Source: Bacteroidales bacterium (GTDB lineage Bacteria; Bacteroidota; Bacteroidia; Bacteroidales; WCHB1-69). From it: a stretch of DNA of 64,000 bases. A program made the position numbers and the translations under genes. Positions 27,595-36,891 of this stretch are shown here, piece after piece; positions within the stretch are counted from its first letter, which is position 1, and each line of letters begins with the position of its first letter. Location: the NCBI GenBank assembly GCA_024685175.1, contig JAIKWD010000008.1, positions 1-64,000 of the forward strand, written 5' to 3'. The notes under the pieces were generated by a model. That model was not told the DNA's origin, made no database searches, and saw nothing but the letters and a program-made list of their open reading frames with translations.

Positions 27595-28965
27595 CTACAT
27601 TCCCATCCACTTGTCAAAGTCTTCTTCGCCGACCAATCCTAGAGCAAGTGCCGACTCACGCAGGGTAAGGCCGTTTGCAAGGGCATGCTGGGCTATTTTT
27701 GCAGCATTGTAGTAGCCAATATACGGACTGAGTTTCGTAACGAGCATCAGTGAATTGTTCAGATGCATCGCTATGCGCTCCTTGTTGGGCACTACTCCTT
27801 TAAGACAATGGTCATTGAAAGAATTGACCACGTCGGCGAGCAACCGTGAGGATTGTAGCAGATTACGCCCAATGAGCGGCATGAACACATTGAGTTGCAG
27901 ATGTCCTTGCATGGCGCCTGTGGTAATCGCCACATCATTGCCGATCACTTGACAACAGACTTGTGAGAGAGCTTCGCATTGGGTTGGGTTCACCTTCCCA
28001 GGCATAATGGATGAGCCGGGTTCGTTAGCGGGCAGGACAACTTCGCCAAAACCGCAACGTGGGCCGGAATTGAGTAGGCGAAAATCGTTGGCAATCTTCA
28101 TCAGCGAGACGGCCAGACGCTTCAAGCACCCCGACATTTCAGCCAACGAATCATGCGTAGCCATGGCTTCGTATTTGTTGGGCGTATTGGAAAACGACAA
28201 GCCGGTAATCTCGTTTATGTATTTCAGCGCCAATTTGTCATAACCCTCGGGCGTATTGATACCATTGCCCACGGCAGTGCCACCGATAGGCAGTTCCATC
28301 AGATGTGGCAGACTGTTGTGAATAGCATCAAGGCCGTGTTCAAGTTGCGACTGGTGACCCGACAGTTCCTGGCCTAACGTCAAAGGAGTGGCATCCATCA
28401 GATGCGTACGGCCAATCTTCTTAATATCAGCAAATTCTGAAACTTTGACTTTGTAGGTGGCAATCAGGCCCTCCACAGCTGGAATGGTATGCTCCAGCAA
28501 CATCTTCGTGGCCGCAATGCGCATACCCGTGGGGAAAATGTCGTTGGTGGACTGCGATTGATTGACATCGTCGTTAGGAGAAAGATATAACGGCTGGTCA
28601 TCGAGTTTCCCGCCATGCAATAACTGTCCGAGATGGGCAATCACCTCGTTGACATTCATGTTGGTCTGCGTGCCCGAGCCCGTCTGCCAAATGTGCAAGG
28701 GGAACTGATCATCCCATTTGCCAGCCAAAATCTCATCGCATGCTTTAACAATGAGATCGCGCTTGTAAACAGGCATCACGCCCAGCTCACAATTAGCTAG
28801 CGCAGCTGCCTTCTTTGCCGTAGCAATACCATAGATGATTTCTATCGGCATCTTTTTTTTACCGATGACAAAATTCTCCATAGCACGTTGCGTCTGTGCG
28901 CCCCATAACTTGTCGGCTTCCACCTTCATCTCTCCAAGAGTATCTTTTTCAATACGATATTCCAT
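27595..28965 (-). CDS. fumC: class II fumarate hydratase
   Basis: A 456-residue enzyme interconverting fumarate and malate without an Fe-S cluster. It shows DKLWGAQTQRAMENFVIG, GSGTQTNMNVNEV, the active-site GRTHLMDATPLTLGQELSG and the family signature GSSIMPGKVNPTQCE. I chose the ATG at 28965 (MEYRIEKDTLGEMKVEADK), the usual start of FumC; an in-frame ATG at 28998 adds a hydrophobic MFFDFCFMILD peptide unlike the family. It follows the putative porin gene after an 82-base repeat-containing gap; no clear promoter is visible. With malic enzyme nearby it fits C4-acid metabolism. Confidence 0.96.
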   Translation of the reverse strand: MEYRIEKDTLGEMKVEADKLWGAQTQRAMENFVIGKKKMPIEIIYGIATAKKAAALANCELGVMPVYKRDLIVKACDEILAGKWDDQFPLHIWQTGSGTQTNMNVNEVIAHLGQLLHGGKLDDQPLYLSPNDDVNQSQSTNDIFPTGMRIAATKMLLEHTIPAVEGLIATYKVKVSEFADIKKIGRTHLMDATPLTLGQELSGHQSQLEHGLDAIHNSLPHLMELPIGGTAVGNGINTPEGYDKLALKYINEITGLSFSNTPNKYEAMATHDSLAEMSGCLKRLAVSLMKIANDFRLLNSGPRCGFGEVVLPANEPGSSIMPGKVNPTQCEALSQVCCQVIGNDVAITTGAMQGHLQLNVFMPLIGRNLLQSSRLLADVVNSFNDHCLKGVVPNKERIAMHLNNSLMLVTKLSPYIGYYNAAKIAQHALANGLTLRESALALGLVGEEDFDKWMGM

Positions 28966-29021
28966 ATCTAAAATCATAAAACAAAAATCAAAAAACAAAA
29001 TGAATTAAAAAATCCTATCAA

Positions 29022-29047
29022 CTGAATTCCTCATTCCTAATTCCTAA
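29022..29047. repeat. intergenic TTCCTAATTCCTAATTA-type motif
   Basis: AATTCCTCATTCC followed by TAATTCCTAATTA, directly after the stop of the putative porin gene. The same word in one or the other orientation recurs in other intergenic gaps of the window. Confidence 0.5.
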
Positions 29048-30964
29048 TTAATCATAAAACCTCCACGTAATGCCCAACTCCAGATTTCGACCTTGCATTG
29101 GATAGTAGGGAGTAGTGAAGTATTTATAACTTAAGACGCCTTCAAGCAGATTGCCACCTCTTACATAAAAGGCGATACGGTTCACACGAAAAGTAATATT
29201 CAAGTCAAAATAGAGATAATTACCTACCTTTACATCTTGCTGATAGTAGAATTGATGAATAATGGGATTATAGCCATCCGCAAAATACAAGGTGTTATAC
29301 ATCAAGTCTCCTCCAATCTGGATATGCAGGCGGTTGCGAAAGATGCGGAACTGATAGGCGGCATATAATTTGCCAGCGAACAAAGGCACAGCAATATACG
29401 GCTGGGTGGAGTGTTGCAACGACATATTCACATCCATGTAAAAATTCTTTATCCTTACAGGCGCAAACAAATTCAACTGAACCACATTAATCGACTTTTC
29501 AAACGATTCAGGCTCGAAATTGGAATTCAAGTATTTATGATGGTTCATCATAAAATAGTTGAAGCTAACCTTGTACCCCAAAATTGTGTAGAAGGCCCCT
29601 AATTTAAGGTTGTTCTCCTTTTTCCAATCTTTTTCCCATGTGTTGTTATTACCGACATAGCGAGTAAATATGAAGTCTGGGGACACTCGATAGAAATCCG
29701 CCTCCAAACCTATAAAGTGGCATTGCTTGCGATTGATGGCGAAGGTCGCATCGGCATTGGCGATAGCATCATTGTTATTGTACCTGAAAAAGGAATAGGC
29801 AATATTACCGTGGATATCCCACACCTTAAACAAACGGATGGAGGTACGAGCAAACAAAGAAACGCTGTTGCCAATGTAGTACGGCAACTTGGCACTAACA
29901 AACTCATGGCGCACACCACCAGCAAAACGAAACGAGTAATTGCTTTGACTCTGCACCGCCAAGGGCTCATAGTTGGACCATTGCAACGTATTTACGATTC
30001 CCCAAAAACTCAAAGTATCCCTTGTAGTGTCCGTACTGAAAAAATAACGGTCCCTATAGTAACTATTATTAAGATCGTAATCATTAAAAGCATCCGACTG
30101 GTGTTTGAATTGGAAGCTATGGGTGAAAGTGCCGTAATATCGCCCTTTGGCATCCTTGAGGTTGACATATTGTTGCAACATCACATCGTGAGTGTTGATT
30201 AACGTAGAAGCGTTACTAAAGAACACATTAAAGCTACCCAAATCGTTGGTGAAGTTCTCGTCACGCGCATTACGTTCCGCGAAGCTCCGATAATCAGTCA
30301 GTCCCCCATTCTCCGAGAATTTGGCGTGATTGAAGATATACGACACCGTAATGCCATATATATCCTTAGGCGTTTGGTAATGGAAGACACCATCCAAACT
30401 CAACATGTTAGTAGACTGATGAATGAAATACCCCTTGTTGGACAAAGCCGTCAGGTCAAGAGAAAACTCAACGTCTTTGATCTTCTGGGCATGCGTAAAT
30501 GAAAAGTTATGTTCGGTAGAGAGACCATAGGTATAAGCCAATCTTGTAAAAGAGGTCTCCACATTATAAAACCGCAAGTCTTTCTGTTCTTTGAAATACA
30601 GTGGATAGGGCAAGGTGATCATATTGAACCCCACCTCCTTTTGATAATCGAAGACCATCGACTTGTGCGCCTGGCCATTGATACCTAAACCTTGGTAAAT
30701 GTTTTGGGACTCATAAAAAGGTGCATAATCAGACGTGTGAAACATCGAAGTATCCAACAGCTGATATTGCATAGGATTGAAATGGATGGTCGGAAATGCG
30801 GCATAATAAATGGGCATGTAATCGGGAGACAACGCCATAGCTGAATCAATGCCTGATTTTGGAGGTTCCTGATCCTGAGCATATAACACCTGATTTATGC
30901 TGATCGTCATCAGGATAAAAAGACACAGGGTCAAACATTTCCGTTGCTTAGACATGGTAACCAT
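29048..30964 (-). CDS. putative porin (DUF4289-type outer membrane barrel)
   Basis: A 638-residue exported protein with an N-terminal signal sequence of about 30 residues (ending QVLYAQDQ). The rest has alternating aromatic-rich strands of an outer membrane beta-barrel, ending NLELGITWRFYD with a terminal aromatic as usual for OmpA/porin-type barrels. It resembles the Bacteroidota 'putative porin' family (PF14121). Substrate is unknown. A second ATG at 30955 (MSKQRKCL) gives a more usual signal peptide and may be the true start. Promoter at 30973-30980. Confidence 0.82.
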   Translation of the reverse strand: MVTMSKQRKCLTLCLFILMTISINQVLYAQDQEPPKSGIDSAMALSPDYMPIYYAAFPTIHFNPMQYQLLDTSMFHTSDYAPFYESQNIYQGLGINGQAHKSMVFDYQKEVGFNMITLPYPLYFKEQKDLRFYNVETSFTRLAYTYGLSTEHNFSFTHAQKIKDVEFSLDLTALSNKGYFIHQSTNMLSLDGVFHYQTPKDIYGITVSYIFNHAKFSENGGLTDYRSFAERNARDENFTNDLGSFNVFFSNASTLINTHDVMLQQYVNLKDAKGRYYGTFTHSFQFKHQSDAFNDYDLNNSYYRDRYFFSTDTTRDTLSFWGIVNTLQWSNYEPLAVQSQSNYSFRFAGGVRHEFVSAKLPYYIGNSVSLFARTSIRLFKVWDIHGNIAYSFFRYNNNDAIANADATFAINRKQCHFIGLEADFYRVSPDFIFTRYVGNNNTWEKDWKKENNLKLGAFYTILGYKVSFNYFMMNHHKYLNSNFEPESFEKSINVVQLNLFAPVRIKNFYMDVNMSLQHSTQPYIAVPLFAGKLYAAYQFRIFRNRLHIQIGGDLMYNTLYFADGYNPIIHQFYYQQDVKVGNYLYFDLNITFRVNRIAFYVRGGNLLEGVLSYKYFTTPYYPMQGRNLELGITWRFYD

Positions 30965-30972
30965 TTAAACGG

Positions 30973-30980
30973 CAAAAATA
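30973..30980 (-). promoter_or_regulatory. -7 element for the putative porin gene
   Basis: TATTTTTG on the minus strand, very close to the start codon at 30964, which favours the second ATG at 30955. Confidence 0.5.
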
Positions 30981-31017
30981 CAAAAAAAATAGTGATAGAG
31001 TGCCCCGACAAAGCTTG

Positions 31018-31046
31018 TTTGGTTCATCACTTTTTTTATATCTTTG
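31018..31046 (+). promoter_or_regulatory. promoter of the DPP11-acyltransferase pair
   Basis: TTTG at 31018-31021 and TATCTTTG at 31039-31046 are separated by 17 bases; the ATG follows 39 bases on. Confidence 0.65.
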
Positions 31047-31085
31047 CAACCATAAATCCAGAATAATAATTAAAAACAACACAAT

Positions 31086-33254
31086 ATGAGAAAATCTTTA
31101 CTCCTATCACTCCTATTGTTTTTTACCTTGAGTCTTGTGCGTGCCGACGGCGGCATGTGGCTCCCTATCTTCCTTAAATACAATGAAGCAGAGATGCAGT
31201 CCTTGGGCTTCAAACTCACGGCCGAGGATGTATATAGTGTAAACCACAACAGCATGAAGGACGCCATCGTTTTGTTTGGCGGCGGGTGCACCGGCGAACT
31301 GATTTCCTCGCAAGGCCTTCTTCTCACCAACCATCACTGCGGCTATTCCTACGTGCAATCGCATAGCACAATGGAACAAAACCACTTGCAGAATGGTTTC
31401 TGGGCCAAGAGCAAAAACGAAGAGATTCCCATGGAGGGGCTTACCGTTACATTCCTAGTATACATGCAAGATGTAACCGACCCTGTATTAAACGGGGTTA
31501 GCGACGATCTCAACGAGGCCGAGCGACAGATCATCATCAGCGACAACATAAAAAAGGTTATCGAGGAGGCCACAAAAGGCACCACTTACAAGGCCACCAT
31601 CAAGCCGTTCTACTATGGCAACCAGTATTTCATCTTCGTGACGGAGACCTACAGCGACATTCGTCTGGTAGGTGTGCCGCCCGAGAGCATCGGCAAATTC
31701 GGCGGTGACAGCGACAATTGGATGTGGCCGCGCCACACAGGCGACTTCTCGCTTTGGCGCATCTACACCGCCCCTGACGGCAAGCCCGCCACTTACTCGC
31801 CTGACAACGTGCCGATGGTGCCCAAACAGTACTTCCCCATCTCCATCAAAGGCATCGAAGAGAACGACTTCACGTTGGTCTTCGGCTATCCGGGCAGCAC
31901 CCAACAGTTTCTGCTCTCCGACGGTGTGGATTTGGTCGCCAACGTGCAGAACCCCATCGCCATCGACGCCCGCACCATCCGTCTTGACGCGATGAAGCGC
32001 CAGATGAACCTCGACCCCCGCATCCGTCTGATGTACTCCGCCAAGGCCAACTCCATCTCCAATGGCTGGAAGAAATGGCAGGGCGAGAGCAAGGGCATCC
32101 GCGAGTGCAATGTCATCGACAAGAAAAAAGCCGAAGAAGCCGATTTCCAGCAATGGGTCAACAATGACGAACAGCGCAAAGCGCAATATGGCAATCTCCT
32201 CCGCGATATGCACAAGACGTACAATGATTTCGCCCAACAAGTGGAAGTCAGCACATACGTCAACGAGTTCGTCTTCGGCCCTGAAATCGTCAGCAACGTC
32301 GCACATCCCTATTATCGTCTGCTCGTCTCCCCCGCCCTGCGCGGTGAAAACAACATCGTGGGAGCCAACAAAGAGCGTCTGTTCAAGAGTAACGAGGCGT
32401 TCCGCGCCAGTTACTGCCCCGCCATCGACAAAGAGGCGTTCGTGGAGTTGTTTACCTATTATTTCACCAAAGAAAAGAAAGAGCTCATCCCTGAAGAACT
32501 GCACAAATATGTCAAGGACGAAGCCACCGTGCGCCAGATGATGACCGCCTTGTGGGACAAGCAAGCCACCACCGCGCCCTACTTCACCGACAACGAAAAG
32601 TTCGTGCAGTTCATCCAAAAGTCCAACGCCTCCAAAATTGCCAAGACCGCCAACAACGATTTGCTGAAGATCTACAATGCCGTATATGATCATTACCGCC
32701 TGGCACGCGACAAATACAGTATGCTGAATAGCAAGCTTAACGCCTACTACCGCACCTACGTAAAGGCCCTGATGGAAAAGGAGAAAGACCGTGTCTTCTA
32801 TCCCGATGCAAACCTGACCATGCGCGTTACCTACGGCCAGGTGAAGGGCTTCAAGCCTGCCGACGGCATCAATTACGACTATTACACCACCTTGGACGGC
32901 ATCATCGCCAAGGAGGATCCGGACGTATATGACTACAAGGTCGACCCGAAACTAAAAGAGTTATGGAAGAACAAAGACTACGGCCGCTATGCCAACGCCA
33001 AGGGCGAGTTGCCAGTGGCCTTCATCGCCAGCAACCACACCACGGGCGGCAACTCGGGCAGTCCGGTCATCAACGGCTACGGCCAGTTGATAGGCACCAA
33101 CTTCGACCGTGTGTGGGAAGGCACGATGAGCGACATCAACTATGATGTGACCCGCTGCCGCAACATCAGTCTCGACGTGCGCTATTTCCTCTTCATCGTG
33201 GACAAGTTCGCGCACGCCCAGAACCTCATCGACGAGATGGACATCGTTGAATAA
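31086..33254 (+). CDS. dpp11: S46 dipeptidyl peptidase, DPP11 type
   Basis: A 722-residue exported peptidase (signal peptide 1-20). It has the S46 features ADGGMWLP, the catalytic-His motif LLTNHHCGYSYVQSHS (His83/His84), SDNWMWPRHTGDFSLWR, and the nucleophile Ser657 in TGGNSGSPVING. The residue 18 positions after the nucleophile is Arg675 (NFDRVWEG). In Porphyromonas DPP11 the equivalent arginine gives preference for Asp/Glu at P1, while DPP7 has Gly. So Asp/Glu-specific release of dipeptides in the periplasm is likely. The acyltransferase gene follows at 15 bases. Confidence 0.94.
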   Translation: MRKSLLLSLLLFFTLSLVRADGGMWLPIFLKYNEAEMQSLGFKLTAEDVYSVNHNSMKDAIVLFGGGCTGELISSQGLLLTNHHCGYSYVQSHSTMEQNHLQNGFWAKSKNEEIPMEGLTVTFLVYMQDVTDPVLNGVSDDLNEAERQIIISDNIKKVIEEATKGTTYKATIKPFYYGNQYFIFVTETYSDIRLVGVPPESIGKFGGDSDNWMWPRHTGDFSLWRIYTAPDGKPATYSPDNVPMVPKQYFPISIKGIEENDFTLVFGYPGSTQQFLLSDGVDLVANVQNPIAIDARTIRLDAMKRQMNLDPRIRLMYSAKANSISNGWKKWQGESKGIRECNVIDKKKAEEADFQQWVNNDEQRKAQYGNLLRDMHKTYNDFAQQVEVSTYVNEFVFGPEIVSNVAHPYYRLLVSPALRGENNIVGANKERLFKSNEAFRASYCPAIDKEAFVELFTYYFTKEKKELIPEELHKYVKDEATVRQMMTALWDKQATTAPYFTDNEKFVQFIQKSNASKIAKTANNDLLKIYNAVYDHYRLARDKYSMLNSKLNAYYRTYVKALMEKEKDRVFYPDANLTMRVTYGQVKGFKPADGINYDYYTTLDGIIAKEDPDVYDYKVDPKLKELWKNKDYGRYANAKGELPVAFIASNHTTGGNSGSPVINGYGQLIGTNFDRVWEGTMSDINYDVTRCRNISLDVRYFLFIVDKFAHAQNLIDEMDIVE

Positions 33255-33269
33255 CCAAAACGAAAAACT

Positions 33270-34634
33270 ATGATTTCCTTTGAAAACATAGACAAATACG
33301 ATTGGTTGTACGCGTTGTATATGCAATACCTGAACATTGCGCACAACCACATCTATTACCGCAAGTTCTATATCCTGAACCCCGAGAACATCCCGCCGAA
33401 GGGGCAGCCCACCATCGTGATCGCCAACCACCAGAACGGTCTGATGGACGCTTTGGCCATCTTGCACACGTTGTATCGCGACGGTCGGCAGCCGGTGTTC
33501 ATCGCGCGGGGCGACATCTTCAAGAAGGACGCCGTGGCGCGCATCTTGCGGTTCCTCAAGATTATGCCCACGTTCCGCAGCCGCGACGGCAACGCCAGCG
33601 ACGTGCGCAGCAACCTGGCCCTGTACAACCGCGCAGCCCGCGTGCTCCGCAAGGGCGGTACGCTGGTCATCTTCCCCGAAGCTACGCACCAGCACGGCCA
33701 CTACATGAACACCTTCAAGAAAGGATTCTGCCGCATCGCCTTCGCGGCGGAGGAGCTCAACGACTTCAAACTCGGACTGAAAGTCCTGCCGCTTAACATC
33801 CACTATTCCAACTATTTCAACTTCCGCAGCGACTTGATGGTCACCGCCGGCGAACCGTTCACCTTCGAGGAGTTCTTCGAAACCTACAAGGAGAACCACG
33901 ACCGCGGCTACCACGCCCTCAACGAAAAGGCTCGCGCCCGCGTCAAGGCCATCACCCCCGACATCGACATTCCGGAATATCTCAACGAGATTGAGAACCT
34001 CACCCAGATGATGAGCGAACCGTTATTGCGGCACAAGAAACTAAAGCCCAACCTGTTGCCCAACCAAAAGGATGCGGCTATGACCATCATCGCCGACATC
34101 CGACGCTACCACGACGAACAGCCGGAACGCTTCGAGCAACTGATGCTTAAGACCCGGGAATATATGGGATTACTCAAGCAGATGGGACTGCAGAACTGGA
34201 TCGTGAACCGCAAGTTGAACATCTTCAGACTTGCAATGCGTATCATCTTTATGATTGTCTCGCTTCCTCTATTCTTGTTCGGCTACATCAACAACTTCAT
34301 CCCGGGAAAGATCACGACATTCTTCGCCAACAAGAGCAGCGACCCGATGTTCCACTCCTCCGTACAATACGTATTGGGGACCGTTATCGCCTTCCCTATT
34401 TTCTATTTGATCATCTTCGGCACGGTCTGGGCCATCAGCAAGCATTTCTGGATGGCGCTGATCTACATAGTCCTCACCTTCCTGACCGCCTTTTTCGTGC
34501 ATTACTACAAGGTGGCCTTCCGCAAGTTGCTCACCTTCTTCCGCGCCCGCCATTTCCATCAGACTGACAACTACAAGAGACTCTGCAACCTACAGAAAGA
34601 GATCACCGACGAAGTGGAGCCGTTGATATTCTAG
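33270..34634 (+). CDS. PlsC-type acyltransferase with C-terminal membrane domain
   Basis: A 454-residue protein. Residues about 45-240 form a glycerolipid acyltransferase domain with IVIANHQNGLMDALAI, FRSRDGNASD and LVIFPEATHQHGH. The first motif has five residues between His and Asp where E. coli PlsC has four; I recall this spacing in related Bacteroidota proteins. The C-terminal half has membrane segments (about 325-350 and 375-430). It probably acylates glycerol-3-phosphate or 1-acylglycerol-3-phosphate in phospholipid synthesis; the exact acceptor is uncertain. It is co-transcribed with the DPP11-type gene. Confidence 0.85.
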   Translation: MISFENIDKYDWLYALYMQYLNIAHNHIYYRKFYILNPENIPPKGQPTIVIANHQNGLMDALAILHTLYRDGRQPVFIARGDIFKKDAVARILRFLKIMPTFRSRDGNASDVRSNLALYNRAARVLRKGGTLVIFPEATHQHGHYMNTFKKGFCRIAFAAEELNDFKLGLKVLPLNIHYSNYFNFRSDLMVTAGEPFTFEEFFETYKENHDRGYHALNEKARARVKAITPDIDIPEYLNEIENLTQMMSEPLLRHKKLKPNLLPNQKDAAMTIIADIRRYHDEQPERFEQLMLKTREYMGLLKQMGLQNWIVNRKLNIFRLAMRIIFMIVSLPLFLFGYINNFIPGKITTFFANKSSDPMFHSSVQYVLGTVIAFPIFYLIIFGTVWAISKHFWMALIYIVLTFLTAFFVHYYKVAFRKLLTFFRARHFHQTDNYKRLCNLQKEITDEVEPLIF

Positions 34635-34695
34635 CCGTTAGCAGATAGCGGTTAGCGATTGTCGAGACGTAGCAATGACTCTATGTTAGGAGTGA
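34635..34695. repeat. intergenic short repeats between convergent genes
   Basis: Contains CCGTTAGCAGATAGCGGTTAGC with a direct GTTAGC repeat, then ATGTTAGGAGTGATTATTTTG, related to the other TTAGGA-type intergenic words. No clear terminator hairpin with a T tract. Confidence 0.4.
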
Positions 34696-35643
34696 TTATT
34701 TTGTAATTGGGGATTTGTGGCAGGAATTCCTATCACTTTGAATTTTGAATTCTGGATTTTTGAACTTCATTTGGCTCACAACTACGCCGACGACCACGAG
34801 CAGGACACCGAGGCATTTCTGCAAGGTGATACTTTCCTGTCCCAACCACGCCGCACAGAGGAGTGTGACGATGGGGATGGCGTTCGCGAACACCGACACC
34901 TTGGTCACGGTAATCTGCTTGGCCGCATAGGAGTAGCACATATACGCGCCGGCAGAGCAGAGCACGGCCAGGCATACAAGACTCGAAATGGTCACGCCCG
35001 TCCAAGCCAACCCGCCCCATAGTTTAAGGTCGAAGATGCAGACGAAGGGCAGATAGAAAGGGATAGCCAACAGGTTCTGCAATGTAGTCACCGTCACAGG
35101 CCCATAAGTTTTCAGCATCCGGCTGAGCATCACGGAATAGCCGGCGGCTGCGGCCACGGCTACCAACAAGATGAGAAATCCTTTCAGATGGAAGTTGATC
35201 GCATCGCCGAAGCCGAAGGTCATAATGAAGACGCCCGCCACAGAGACCAGCGTACCCAGGAAGAACTCCGCCCGCAGGGCCTCACCTTCCACAAAGTGCA
35301 TCGTGATGGAGACCACTATGGGTATCAAAGCAATGATGACCGCCGCAAAACTGGCGTCCACGTACATCATTCCAAAGTCCTCCCCGATAAAATAGAGAAA
35401 CGGTTCGAAGAACGCCAGCAGGAAGAACCACTTCCAGTCGCCTTTTTGCACCGGTTCCAGCTTGTGCGTCAACTTGAAGATGGTGACAAAGATAACGGAA
35501 GCGATGAGCAAACGCAGGAACACGATAGTAAAAACGGGGAATCCGGCATTGAGCAGCAACTTGGTCCACACGAAACTCATACCCCAGAAGAGCATCGAGA
35601 AGATGATGGCGATGTAGCCGGCAAGAGCGTTGCTTTTCCCCAT
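34696..35643 (-). CDS. EamA/DMT-family transporter
   Basis: A 315-residue membrane protein with ten predicted helices in two EamA repeats (AIIFSMLFWGMSFVWTKLLL at the first helix; LLVAVAAAAGYSVMLSRMLK starting the second half). The C-terminus carries a short hydrophilic tail (PEFKIQSDRNSCHKSPITK) that runs into repeat-like DNA and may be a read-through extension rather than a conserved part. Family members export small metabolites; the substrate is unknown. It lies 3 bases after the TrmH gene and is the last gene of the rpsT-thioesterase-TrmH group. Confidence 0.9.
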   Translation of the reverse strand: MGKSNALAGYIAIIFSMLFWGMSFVWTKLLLNAGFPVFTIVFLRLLIASVIFVTIFKLTHKLEPVQKGDWKWFFLLAFFEPFLYFIGEDFGMMYVDASFAAVIIALIPIVVSITMHFVEGEALRAEFFLGTLVSVAGVFIMTFGFGDAINFHLKGFLILLVAVAAAAGYSVMLSRMLKTYGPVTVTTLQNLLAIPFYLPFVCIFDLKLWGGLAWTGVTISSLVCLAVLCSAGAYMCYSYAAKQITVTKVSVFANAIPIVTLLCAAWLGQESITLQKCLGVLLVVVGVVVSQMKFKNPEFKIQSDRNSCHKSPITK

Positions 35644-35646
35644 ATA

Positions 35647-36402
35647 CTACCGTGTTTTAAGGGTAAGTTGATGCATAACGATGGCGGCGGCCACGGCTGC
35701 GTTGAGCGACTCGGCGGTGGCACGTCCCACGGCCACCGCCGGGATGGTGACCCTGTGCGTGACACAGTTGGCAACCTCGGACGAGATGCCGTGCGACTCA
35801 CTGCCCATCACGATAATGTCGGAGGGCTGGAAGTCGAAATCTTGAAGCGGTTCGCCATCCAGGAAGGTGCCGATGATGCGGCGACTCTTACCCTGCTCAC
35901 GCAGGAAGGCGGGCAAATCGGCCACGTGCACGTGCGTATGGGCGAAAGAGCCCATCGTGGATTGAATAGTTTTGGGGCTGTAGAACTCGACGCTGTCGGG
36001 CGAGCAGACCACGTGGCGAATATCGAACCAGTCGGCCGTGCGCACAATGGTGCCCAAGTTTCCGGGATCCGCTATGCGGTCAAGTACGATGACGGGCGCG
36101 TCGGCTGCGATGGGCTCGCTGTCCTGCACCTGACGGGCCACGGCCATCAACTCCGGCGCCGTGCTCATCGTACTGATGCGCGACATCTCCGCAGCGGAGA
36201 CCTCCGTGACCGGACGACCAGCCAACATAGACGCGTTGCGGTCAGCCATCTCCGGTGTGGCAAAGATCTCCATCACATCGTAATCCGACAGTAGCAGCAT
36301 CTCCACGCTCTTGCGGCCTTCGACCAAGAACAGCCGTTCCGCGTCGCGGAACTTCTTGAGATGCAATTTGCGGATGTCGGAAATCTTATTTTTGCTGATC
36401 AT
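35647..36402 (-). CDS. TrmH/SpoU-family RNA 2'-O-methyltransferase
   Basis: A 251-residue SPOUT methyltransferase with an N-terminal substrate-binding domain (residues 1-90; HLKKFRDAERLFLVEGRKSV) and the three SpoU motifs: VLDRIADPGNLGTIVRTADW, DIIVMGSESHGIS and ATAESLNAAVAAAI. These form the knotted SAM site. The likely target is a 2'-hydroxyl in 23S rRNA or tRNA. I favour the ATG at 36402 (MISKNKISDIRKLH); an ATG at 36417 adds five residues. Either start lies inside the 3' end of the thioesterase gene, so translation is probably coupled. Confidence 0.92.
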   Translation of the reverse strand: MISKNKISDIRKLHLKKFRDAERLFLVEGRKSVEMLLLSDYDVMEIFATPEMADRNASMLAGRPVTEVSAAEMSRISTMSTAPELMAVARQVQDSEPIAADAPVIVLDRIADPGNLGTIVRTADWFDIRHVVCSPDSVEFYSPKTIQSTMGSFAHTHVHVADLPAFLREQGKSRRIIGTFLDGEPLQDFDFQPSDIIVMGSESHGISSEVANCVTHRVTIPAVAVGRATAESLNAAVAAAIVMHQLTLKTR

Positions 36403-36823
36403 CGGGGAGTTGTTCAAACTCGTGGAAGAGACGACGATATTCGTCTCGAATGGGAATGGATTGGTGCGTGATGCGGTCGAAGCCTGCCAACACGCTATAG
36501 CAGGTGGTCTTCACCACGTTGGTGTTCGTATCGCGCAACTGCTGCATCATCTTGACGCTCTTGTTGCCAATGGCCACCACCTTGCTTTCGCAGACAATGG
36601 CGTCGTGGAACTCGATGCCCTCACGAAAGTCCATCTCCACGTGCACGAGCACCATATCCATCTCACGCCAGTCGATGGGCTTGCCGAACACATACTCGAA
36701 ATAGGCGCTCCGCCCGAAGTCAAAGTAGTTACATTGCGCCCCGTTGTTCGCGTGGACAAAAGGATCCAAGTCGCTCATACGAACCTGAATGGGAACGGAA
36801 AACCTATAAGTGTCTGTCTGCAT
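36386..36823 (-). CDS. 4HBT hotdog thioesterase
   Basis: A 145-residue hotdog-fold protein. VPIQVRMSDLDPFVHANNGA gives the 4HBT motif with the catalytic-type Asp (compare R..D.D...H.NN in YbgC-like acyl-CoA thioesterases), followed by YFEYVFGKPIDWREMDMVLV. It probably hydrolyses acyl- or aroyl-CoA; the substrate is unknown. I chose the ATG at 36823 (MQTDTYRFS), because an upstream in-frame ATG (36874) would lie across the rpsT terminator. Confidence 0.85.
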   Translation of the reverse strand: MQTDTYRFSVPIQVRMSDLDPFVHANNGAQCNYFDFGRSAYFEYVFGKPIDWREMDMVLVHVEMDFREGIEFHDAIVCESKVVAIGNKSVKMMQQLRDTNTNVVKTTCYSVLAGFDRITHQSIPIRDEYRRLFHEFEQLPDDQQK

Positions 36824-36833
36824 ATTGCTATAA

Positions 36834-36857
36834 ATAAAAAAAGGGGACTGAATCCCC
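36834..36857 (-). terminator. rpsT terminator
   Basis: On the minus strand GGGGA pairs with TCCCC around a short loop, followed by a T tract. It is 34 bases past the rpsT stop and just before the thioesterase start, so it may act as an attenuating terminator. Confidence 0.7.
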
Positions 36858-36891
36858 GTAAAAAAATGAAGCAAGACCTTAGTCTCTTCTA

